Below are positions 40,214 through 46,883 of a stretch of 64,000 nucleotides of DNA, piece by piece (within the stretch, counting starts at the first letter, position 1; every line of letters starts with the position of its first letter). The notes below the pieces were generated by a model. It saw only the letters and a program-made list of their open reading frames with translations. It searched no databases and was not told where the DNA came from. The position numbers and the translations under genes are program-made. The DNA comes from Jatrophihabitans sp. GTDB taxonomy: Bacteria > Actinomycetota > Actinomycetes > Mycobacteriales > Jatrophihabitantaceae. The stretch covers positions 1 through 64,000 of the forward strand of contig DASWNX010000020.1 in NCBI GenBank assembly GCA_036399055.1, read 5' to 3'.

Positions 40214-41107
40214 CTAATGAATGCCGGATGCGGACAGCAGCGCATAACACGCTTGCAACAACGCCTGCGGATCCCGGAACTCCCGGAACGCTTGCAAGGC
40301 AGGCGGCTCGACTACGAGCCGTCCCAAACCGCCCGCGGGCCTATCGGGCACTAACCACACACCGCGCCCGTCCCGCTCTACCACGACAAGCTCAGTCCCG
40401 ACCACCACCGGCCAGCCCGCCCCGACCACCCAGAACTCAGACGTCTGCACCTGCCGGCGCCGCAACAGTCCCACTTGCCGCACGGTCGTCCTCACCCGCA
40501 CACACTCGGCCTTCGGCACCGCATACCGGTTGAGCATGCCGATCACGTACTGCACGGCTGACGTCACCGAGTCCGAGCGATCATCGTCACCGGCCGCACT
40601 GATCGCGACGGCCTTACCCACCGCCCTGCTCAGGTCCGTTGCCTGGGCCAGCGACGCCGCCCGATCCGCGCGCACCGCAAATTCGAGCCGATCCCAGCGG
40701 CAGGCGACACATCCCGATCCCGCGAGCGCGGCGCGGGCGTTGTCCAGCTCATTCTCATGCAAGCTGCCCCCATCCACTTGTGGCAGAGGCACCCGTTCGG
40801 TACGACCGGCGGCGAACGCGACGACCAGCTTCAGGCGGCTGGACGACCGCGGCACCGCGATGACTGCTCCGCGCGGCTGCGGATACGTCGTGACTCCGTA
40901 AGGGCCCTGCCACAACCGCTCTACCCACTCCTCCTGCACGCGTTCGATCGTCACCGTCACCGGGCGGTGCGCCCTGCAATACCACCGCCGGCACCGACCA
41001 CACCGCATGACCGCACGGGCCCGTGGAAGATCTGCCGGGGGCATACCGTCGGACGGTGGCGGGCCACACGCCAGGCACCTGGACCCAACACCGGGAAGAG
41101 TTGTCAT
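40214..41107 (-). CDS. unrecognised protein with N-terminal zinc ribbon
   Basis: A 297-residue soluble protein that I do not recognise. Residues 11-50 contain CLACG, then CGRCRRWYC and RAHRP, a probable zinc-binding treble-clef or ribbon. CVACRW near residue 134 is a further CxxC. The rest is mixed alpha/beta with a conserved-looking FWVVGAGWPVVVGTELVVV strand pair and a C-terminal helix ending ALLQACYALLSAS. It interrupts the yraN to DUF2469 order seen elsewhere in actinobacteria, and parts of its codon use are less GC-biased (for example ATA, ACA and TTG-rich 3' end), which suggests acquisition. Confidence 0.7.
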   Translation of the reverse strand: MTTLPGVGSRCLACGPPPSDGMPPADLPRARAVMRCGRCRRWYCRAHRPVTVTIERVQEEWVERLWQGPYGVTTYPQPRGAVIAVPRSSSRLKLVVAFAAGRTERVPLPQVDGGSLHENELDNARAALAGSGCVACRWDRLEFAVRADRAASLAQATDLSRAVGKAVAISAAGDDDRSDSVTSAVQYVIGMLNRYAVPKAECVRVRTTVRQVGLLRRRQVQTSEFWVVGAGWPVVVGTELVVVERDGRGVWLVPDRPAGGLGRLVVEPPALQAFREFRDPQALLQACYALLSASGIH

Positions 41108-41264
41108 AGCCGCCTATCCGCCCTCCCTGTGAGCCCTAGTCACATCACACAGGAAGCCGATCATGACAGGTGAAAACCGTCGGGGTCGGGCAATCACGCG
41201 CCGACAACGCGACGCGAGTGAGGACAGCGAGCTGGTCTGGGGCAGCCAGAGGACCTGGCAGCCG

Positions 41265-41588
41265 TCAGGCGCCGAACGGCCCCTTGCCGCTCAGGTCCAG
41301 GTCCGGCTTCTCCAGCTCCTCGACGTTGACGTCCTTGAAGGTCAGCACCCGGACGTTTTTTACGAACCTGGCCGGGCGGTACATGTCCCACACCCAGGCG
41401 TCGCGCATGGTCACCTCGAAGTACACCTCGCCGTCGGCGTTGCGCGGCACCAGTTGGACGTCGTTGGTGAGGTAGAACCGGCGCTCGGTCTCGACCACAT
41501 AGCTGAACTGGCCGACGATGTCCTTGTACTCGCGATAGAGCTGCAGCTCCATCTCGGTCTCGTACTTCTCAAGGTCTTCGGCGCTCAT
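41265..41588 (-). CDS. DUF2469 family protein
   Basis: A 107-residue acidic protein beginning MSAEDLEKYETEMELQLYRE, with YKDIVGQFSYVVETERRFYL and RDAWVWDMYRPARFVKNVRV, which is the DUF2469 family found in almost all actinobacteria directly after rnhB. Function unknown. Its start overlaps the rnhB stop (ATGA), so the two are translated together. Confidence 0.93.
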   Translation of the reverse strand: MSAEDLEKYETEMELQLYREYKDIVGQFSYVVETERRFYLTNDVQLVPRNADGEVYFEVTMRDAWVWDMYRPARFVKNVRVLTFKDVNVEELEKPDLDLSGKGPFGA

Positions 41589-42544
41589 CGGGCGATCCCT
41601 GCGGACATCATCTGCTCATCATCACCCATCGCGTGGTTCGTGGTCAGGTCCTCCGGCGAGTCCGAAGTCACGCCAGCAGTCACGCCAGCGGCCGGCGGGC
41701 GTCGTCGCGGCACTTCCAGCAGCTCGGGCAGCTCCTCCAAGTCGGTCGCCGCCGCCAGCCGGGCTCGCTCGGTCAGGCCGGCCCACCCGGCCCAGGCCGA
41801 CCAGCCGGCCCGGCCAGGGAGGTTCCAGGAGCACCGGTGGATCTCTGAGGGCCCGTGCTCGAGCAGCGCGGCGTGGTGCTGGGGCGAGGAGTAGGCCTTG
41901 TTCTCCTCGAAGCCGTACTGCGGGTACTTCTGGGCGAGTGAGATCATGATGTTGTCGCGTTCGGTCTTGGCCAGCACCGACGCCGCGGCGATCGAGGAGC
42001 ACTTCAGGTCGCCCTTGATCAGGGTCCGGACCGGCACCCGGCAGCGCCACCGGTCCGGCTCGCCACAGGCCCCGCCGAGGGCTGCGTCGAAGGCAGCGTC
42101 GAACAGGCCGTCCTCCCCCACGCTGAGGTAGTCGTGGTTGCCGTCCAACAGCACCCAGTCCGGCTTGACGCTCAGCTGGGTGACGGCCCGCTCCGCGGCC
42201 AGCCTGAGCGCGGCGATGATGCCGATCCGGTCGATCTCAGCGGCCGAGGCGTGCCCCACCGCGCAGTCCAGCGCCCAGCGCCGGATCCGGGGCGCCAGCC
42301 GCTGCCGGGCCTGCGGGGTGAGCAGCTTCGAGTCGGCCACCCCCAGCGGCGCGGGCTTGGCGTCAGCCGACAGCAGCACCACTCCGACCGAGACCGGTCC
42401 CGCCAACGCGCCGCGGCCGACCTCGTCGATCGCTGCCAGCAGGCCCGCGCCAGCTCGCCACGCCTCGCGCTCGAAACGCAGCGTCGGCGCTCTGCGAGCT
42501 GTCGAGGCCCTACGAGCTGTCGAGGCCCTACGAGCTGTCGCCAT
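41585..42544 (-). CDS. rnhB: ribonuclease HII
   Basis: A 319-residue protein with the RNase HII core at about residues 35-240: AAIDEVGRGALAGPVSVGVV (metal-binding Asp and Glu), VADSKLLTPQARQRL, DWVLLDGNHDYL, and IKGDLKCSSIAAASVLAKTERD. It removes ribonucleotides from DNA. The first 20 residues are a six-residue repeat (ARRAST) encoded by an 18-bp minisatellite, and the last 80 residues are a variable tail with small repeats (AGVTAGVTS). The ATG follows the stop of the NUDIX gene without a gap. Confidence 0.95.
   Translation of the reverse strand: MATARRASTARRASTARRAPTLRFEREAWRAGAGLLAAIDEVGRGALAGPVSVGVVLLSADAKPAPLGVADSKLLTPQARQRLAPRIRRWALDCAVGHASAAEIDRIGIIAALRLAAERAVTQLSVKPDWVLLDGNHDYLSVGEDGLFDAAFDAALGGACGEPDRWRCRVPVRTLIKGDLKCSSIAAASVLAKTERDNIMISLAQKYPQYGFEENKAYSSPQHHAALLEHGPSEIHRCSWNLPGRAGWSAWAGWAGLTERARLAAATDLEELPELLEVPRRRPPAAGVTAGVTSDSPEDLTTNHAMGDDEQMMSAGIAR
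42496..42540 (-). repeat. 18-bp tandem repeat at the rnhB 5' end
   Basis: The unit gagctgtcgaggccctac is at 42496-42513 and 42514-42531, with a half copy at 42532-42540. In rnhB it encodes the repeated ARRAST hexapeptide directly after the start codon. Confidence 0.9.
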
Positions 42545-43015
42545 CTATCTCACCGCCAGTGCTCGTTCGATCAACTCGACCATAGTTTCGGGCTCCCGGT
42601 CCACGTCCGAGGCTGCCAGCTCGGCCAGCGGCCACCAGCGGTGGCCGAGCACGACCAGCCGCTCGATGTCGGTGTGCCCGGTCGGACGCACCGGCAGTCC
42701 GCTGGGGACCTGGACCAGGAAGTAGTGATTGGTCTGGTCGATGTTCCGGCCGGTGAAGTTGAAGCGCACTCGCTCCTGGTACATCGGCTGGGCCGCCGAG
42801 TCCAGCTCAAGCCGGAGACCGGTCTCCTCGTACACCTCGCGCATCGCGGCCTGGGCCAGGCTCTCGCCGGCTTCCACGCCGCCGCCGGGAGTGATCCAGT
42901 GCGACCGGTCGGATCCGATGTCACGCCGCTCGTGCATGAGCAGCACCCGCTGCTGGTCGTCGAGCACGAAGATCCGGCCTGCCTGGCGGACCACCGGCTG
43001 GTCGAGGGCGGCCAT
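42545..43015 (-). CDS. NUDIX hydrolase
   Basis: A 156-residue protein with a full NUDIX box: GGGVEAGESLAQAAMREVYE followed by ETGL, matching Gx5Ex7REUxEExGU. It hydrolyses a nucleoside diphosphate linked to another group; the substrate is unknown. The frame is open farther upstream, but the ATG at 43015 overlaps the lepB stop (TGATG), and the product then begins MAALDQPVVRQAGRIFVLDD with a typical first strand. It lies between lepB and rnhB. Confidence 0.9.
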   Translation of the reverse strand: MAALDQPVVRQAGRIFVLDDQQRVLLMHERRDIGSDRSHWITPGGGVEAGESLAQAAMREVYEETGLRLELDSAAQPMYQERVRFNFTGRNIDQTNHYFLVQVPSGLPVRPTGHTDIERLVVLGHRWWPLAELAASDVDREPETMVELIERALAVR

Positions 43016-44103
43016 CACCGGCGGCGACGCCTGCGCCGCCAGCCGCCGATCCCCGCCGTGAGCAGCATGGCAGCGGCGGCGGGCTCGGCCGGTGACCCGC
43101 CCCAGCTCGGGACGCCGAGTGAGGTGAAGGTCGCCGGAGTGCCCAGGGTCCGCCAGCGCGAGGGCGGCCACGCGATCACGACGGCCTTGCCGATCACGTC
43201 GTCATTGCCCACAGTGCTGTTCATCGGATCGCAGGCTTTGCCGCCGCTGGTGTCACCGCAGTGGTAGCGCGAGTCGGCGGAGTCGCTGCGGTGATCGCCC
43301 ATCACCCACAGCCTGCCCGCGGGGACGGTCACCGGACCGAAGCTGCGGGTGTCATCGGCGCCACGCGCGCCGGGTGACTTGGGCTTGCTCCAAGAGCTGT
43401 TCTCGAAGATGTAGGGCTCGTTGAGGCTGCGCCACGGGCCCTCGGCGCCGTTGTCGGAGATCTCGACGTTGCCGTTGCTGTCACAGCAGCGCACGGTCTG
43501 CCCACCGATGGCGATGACCCGCTTGACGAGGTCCTTCTCGCTCGGCGGCACCACTCCCACCAGCTGACCGAACCACTGGACGCTGCGCATCACCGGGTTG
43601 GCCGACAGCTCGACACCGGCGAGGGCGTCCCAGTCCTGCGGCGCCCGGAACACCACCACGTCACCGGGATGCGGGTCGCGGACCTGGTACACCGGCTTGA
43701 ACACCAGGATCCGGTCCCCGGTGCAGCCCGGGCAGCCGTGCAGGGTCTGCTCCATGGACTGCGACGGGATGTAGAACGGCTGCACCACGAAGGTCTTGAG
43801 CACGATCGCGATCGCGATGGCGATGGCGATCAACAGCGGCAGCTCGAACCTGGCCAACCGGCGGCGCCGACGCTCGCTCTTCCTGTTGGCGGCGGTGTCA
43901 GCGACCGCTGGCGAACCGGCGCCCTGGGCGGCAGCGCCGTCCTGAGCAGGCACGGCGTCCCTAGCAGGCACGGCGTCCCTAGCAGGCACGGTGTCCCTGG
44001 CAGGCACGGCGTCCTGGGCGGACGCGGCGGCTGGCCGGGGAACAGCGGAGATCGAAGGGTCGGAGCTGTCGGCGGCGTCGTAGCCCATATTCGAGTTCGA
44101 CAC
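43015..44103 (-). CDS. lepB: type I signal peptidase
   Basis: A 362-residue protein. A cytoplasmic disordered N-terminus (1-80) with four copies of a VPARDA hexapeptide is followed by one membrane helix (LPLLIAIAIAIAIVLKTFVV). The catalytic domain has the nucleophile in IPSQSMEQTL, the general base in DLVKRVIAIGGQTV, and the box-E segment MGDHRSDSADSRYH. It cleaves signal peptides outside the membrane. A second hydrophobic stretch and an all-Arg C-terminus (GGWRRRRRRR) suggest a C-terminal membrane anchor. It lies directly after rplS. Confidence 0.96.
   Translation of the reverse strand: MSNSNMGYDAADSSDPSISAVPRPAAASAQDAVPARDTVPARDAVPARDAVPAQDGAAAQGAGSPAVADTAANRKSERRRRRLARFELPLLIAIAIAIAIVLKTFVVQPFYIPSQSMEQTLHGCPGCTGDRILVFKPVYQVRDPHPGDVVVFRAPQDWDALAGVELSANPVMRSVQWFGQLVGVVPPSEKDLVKRVIAIGGQTVRCCDSNGNVEISDNGAEGPWRSLNEPYIFENSSWSKPKSPGARGADDTRSFGPVTVPAGRLWVMGDHRSDSADSRYHCGDTSGGKACDPMNSTVGNDDVIGKAVVIAWPPSRWRTLGTPATFTSLGVPSWGGSPAEPAAAAMLLTAGIGGWRRRRRRR
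43946..44017 (-). repeat. 18-bp tandem repeat (four copies) within lepB
   Basis: Units of gcaggcacggcgtcccta lie at 43946-43963, 43964-43981, 43982-43999 and 44000-44017 with few changes. They encode the VPARDA-type hexapeptide repeat in the cytoplasmic tail of signal peptidase. Confidence 0.9.
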
Positions 44104-44127
44104 CTCGTGAGTCAGAAGGATCTGCGA

Positions 44128-44484
44128 CTAGCGGGTGATCGCGTCCCGCTTTTCCTTGATCTTGGCGGCCTTGCCGCGCAGGTCACGCAGGTAGTAGAGC
44201 TTGGCGCGCCGGACATCGCCGCGGGTGACCACCTCGATCTTCTCGATGACCGGGGTGTGCACCGGGAAGGTGCGCTCCACGCCGACGCCGAAGCTGATCT
44301 TGCGGACCGTGAAGGTCTCCTGCAGGCCACCGCCCTGACGGCGGATCGTGACGCCCTGGAAGATCTGCACCCGGGACCGTGAGCCCTCGATGACCCGCAC
44401 GTGCACCTTCAGGGTGTCACCAGCCCGGAAATCCGGGATGTCGCTGCGCAGCGATTCGGCATCCAGCGTCTGCAAGGTGTTCAT
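44128..44484 (-). CDS. rplS: 50S ribosomal protein L19
   Basis: The 118-residue length and sequence fit L19: [61 protein letters not shown] and [19 protein letters not shown]. The frame is open upstream, but the ATG at 44484 is the conserved start. The 185-bp gap to trmD has a small CCCTTGAGGGG hairpin and may carry its own promoter and leader. Confidence 0.98.
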   Translation of the reverse strand: MNTLQTLDAESLRSDIPDFRAGDTLKVHVRVIEGSRSRVQIFQGVTIRRQGGGLQETFTVRKISFGVGVERTFPVHTPVIEKIEVVTRGDVRRAKLYYLRDLRGKAAKIKEKRDAITR

Positions 44485-44669
44485 GGTGGGCTCTGCTTCC
44501 TTCGGTGGCGAGCCGGACGCGCGGGAAAAGCGCGTACGGGTCTCGGTCGAGATCGTGAACGGGTCTGTCTGGGCTGTGTGCGCGCCGCAGCCGACCGCGA
44601 TGGCAGTCGCCGGGCAACCCCTCAAGGGTGCCATAACGACCTGGAGATTGAGAAACCGGGGCTCGGAGG

Positions 44670-45413
44670 TCAGTCGCCGAGCAGATCCGGCCGGCGGCTT
44701 CGGGTCCGTTCCACCGAGCGCTCCCGACGCCACCGTTCGATCATGCCGTGGTGGCCCGAGAGCAGCACCTCCGGGACCGGCAGCCCGCGCCAGAGCGCTG
44801 GCTTGGTGTAGGCGGGGGCCTCCAGCAACCCGTCCACGGCCGGACTGAACGAGTCCTGGTGCGCTGAGAGCGCGTTGCCCAGCACGCCCGGGATCAGCCT
44901 GGCGACCGCCTCCATGATGACCAGGACGGCCACCTCACCGCCGCACAGCACGTAGTCGCCGAGGCTGATCTCGTCCACGACCATCCGCTGACCGGCGTAT
45001 TCCAGCACCCGGGCGTCGATTCCCTCGTAGCGACCGCAGGCGAACAGCAGCCAGGGCTGGCCCGCCAGCTCCTGGGCGACCGCCTGGCTGAACGGCCGGC
45101 CGGCCGGGCCGGGGACCACCAGCCGAGGCTGGCTGGCGCCGTCGGCCGGTGCGATCTCATCCAGGGCCCGAGCCCACGGCTCGGCCATCATCACCATGCC
45201 GGGGCCGCCGCCGTACGGGGTGTCATCGACGCTGCGGTGCGGGTCGGAAGTCCAGGTGCGCAGGTCGTGCACGTCCACCCGGACCTGACCCCGCTCGATG
45301 GCCTTGCCCAGCAGCGACTCGCGTAGCGGGGCGAGGTACTCGGGGAAGATGGTGACCACGTCGACCGCCAGGTCCGGCGCGGCCACAGCGTCACCGGCGG
45401 GCTCGCCGCTCAC
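44670..45413 (-). CDS. trmD: tRNA (guanine37-N1)-methyltransferase
   Basis: A 247-residue SPOUT enzyme: [26 protein letters not shown], the cofactor region [29 protein letters not shown], and the trefoil knot [31 protein letters not shown]. It methylates G37 of tRNAs to prevent frameshifting. The GTG start overlaps the rimM stop as GTGA. Confidence 0.97.
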   Translation of the reverse strand: MSGEPAGDAVAAPDLAVDVVTIFPEYLAPLRESLLGKAIERGQVRVDVHDLRTWTSDPHRSVDDTPYGGGPGMVMMAEPWARALDEIAPADGASQPRLVVPGPAGRPFSQAVAQELAGQPWLLFACGRYEGIDARVLEYAGQRMVVDEISLGDYVLCGGEVAVLVIMEAVARLIPGVLGNALSAHQDSFSPAVDGLLEAPAYTKPALWRGLPVPEVLLSGHHGMIERWRRERSVERTRSRRPDLLGD

Positions 45414-45955
45414 AGCTCCAGCAGCCCGTCCGGCGGGTCCACCTCGGCGATGCCGGCGGCCAGGTCCACCGTCGGCACGAACTCGGCGCGAAACGGCACC
45501 AACACCTCACGGCCGGCGACGTCGATGGCCAGCAGGCTGCCGGCCGGCGAATGCAGGACGTCGGTGACCGGGCCCCACGCCTGGCCGGTCACGGTGCGCA
45601 CGTTCAGGCCGATCAGATCGGTGTCGTAGAACTCGTCCGGGTCCTCGATGGGCGGCCGGGCCGAGGCCGGCACCAGCAGCACGGTGCCCCGCAGCGACTC
45701 GACGGCATTGCGATCGTCCACGCCGACGAAGTGCACGACCAGCTTGCCTGAGTGCTGGCGCGCGGACTCGACCGTGAGCGGCCCACGGTCGGCCGGCTGG
45801 GTGCTGAGCCGCACGCCGACGCTGAACCGCTCGTCGGGGGCGTCGGTCCACGGCTCGACGAAGGCGTCTCCGCGGATGCCGTGTGCCTTGCCCACCCGGC
45901 CGACAGCGACGACCTGCCCCTCAAGGCTGTCGTCGCTGGCGGCCGATCCGTTCAC
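45410..45955 (-). CDS. rimM: ribosome maturation factor RimM
   Basis: A 181-residue protein. The N-terminal RimM barrel has [30 protein letters not shown], and the C-terminal PRC-barrel has [31 protein letters not shown] and [29 protein letters not shown]. It assists 30S head assembly with S19. It lies between the KH protein and trmD. Confidence 0.97.
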   Translation of the reverse strand: MNGSAASDDSLEGQVVAVGRVGKAHGIRGDAFVEPWTDAPDERFSVGVRLSTQPADRGPLTVESARQHSGKLVVHFVGVDDRNAVESLRGTVLLVPASARPPIEDPDEFYDTDLIGLNVRTVTGQAWGPVTDVLHSPAGSLLAIDVAGREVLVPFRAEFVPTVDLAAGIAEVDPPDGLLEL

Positions 45956-45975
45956 GGTGGACTCTGGCTCGGTGG

Positions 45976-46215
45976 TCAGCGGCCTTCGTCCGTGTCGACC
46001 ACGTCGACCCGGATGCCCTTGCCGCCTACTCCGTTGACGACCTGGCGCAACGCCTTGGCGGTGCGGCCGTTGCGACCGATCACCCGTCCGAGGTCATCGG
46101 GGTGCACCCTGACCTCCAGCCGGCGGCCTCGCCGGTTGTCGACCAGGTCGACGACGACATCGTCAGGATGATCGACGATGCCGCGAACCAGGTGCTCGAG
46201 CGCTTCTTCGAGCAC
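45976..46215 (-). CDS. khpA: KH-domain RNA-binding protein (KhpA)
   Basis: A 79-residue single KH domain: VHPDDLGRVIGRNGRTAKALRQVV with the GxxG loop (G-R-N-G). Position directly after rpsP is the same as in most actinobacteria and firmicutes. In firmicutes KhpA pairs with KhpB (Jag) to bind RNA. Its GTG start follows the rpsP TAA with no gap. Confidence 0.94.
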   Translation of the reverse strand: MLEEALEHLVRGIVDHPDDVVVDLVDNRRGRRLEVRVHPDDLGRVIGRNGRTAKALRQVVNGVGGKGIRVDVVDTDEGR

Positions 46216-46713
46216 TTAGTTACCCGCCTCGGCGGGAGCCTCGGTCGCGGCAGGCGCGGCGTCAGCGGCAGGCGCGGCGTCAGCGGCAGGCGCGGCGTCG
46301 GCGGCGGTCTCGGACTGCTCCCGACGCGGGGCGGCCTTCTTGCGCGGGGTGGTGGCCTCGACGGCAGGCTCGCCCTCGGAGTCCTTCAGCGCCGCGTCGA
46401 ACAGGGCCCGCTTGTCGGGCTTGGGCGCGGCCATCAGCATCGGCTCGGGAGCCGGCAGCCCCTTGAACTTCTGCCAGTCACCGGTCACCTTCAGGATCGC
46501 GGTCACCGCCTCGGTGGGCTGGGCGCCGACGCCGAGCCAGTAGGCGGCGCGGTCGGCGTCGATGCGGATGATCGACGGGTCGTTCTTCGGGTGGTACTCG
46601 CCGATGGTCTCGATGGACCGGCCGTCGCGCTTGGTGCGGGCATCGGCCACGACGACGCGGTAATGCGGCTCGCGCATCTTGCCGACGCGGGTGAGCTTGA
46701 TCTTGGTTGCCAC
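46216..46713 (-). CDS. rpsP: 30S ribosomal protein S16 with Ala-rich tail
   Basis: The first 85 residues are canonical S16 ([58 protein letters not shown]). The 80-residue tail ends in tandem AADAAP hexapeptides encoded by an 18-bp repeat at about 46247-46300. GTG start with GGAG 12 bases upstream. It heads the rpsP-khpA-rimM-trmD run. Confidence 0.97.
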   Translation of the reverse strand: MATKIKLTRVGKMREPHYRVVVADARTKRDGRSIETIGEYHPKNDPSIIRIDADRAAYWLGVGAQPTEAVTAILKVTGDWQKFKGLPAPEPMLMAAPKPDKRALFDAALKDSEGEPAVEATTPRKKAAPRREQSETAADAAPAADAAPAADAAPAATEAPAEAGN

Positions 46714-46883
46714 GGGTGTCGTTCACTCCAGTATGTGCAGGGACGGGCCAGAGCGCCGGTGGGTGGGGAACACCGCGGCGGGTAGTCCTGATGGACTGAC
46801 CGGCGATCGGCTAGAGGGTCCGAAAGCTGGCCGGTACTCAGCCAGTCATTCTGCCAGACGATCCCCCGGCCGCTGACGCCTAC

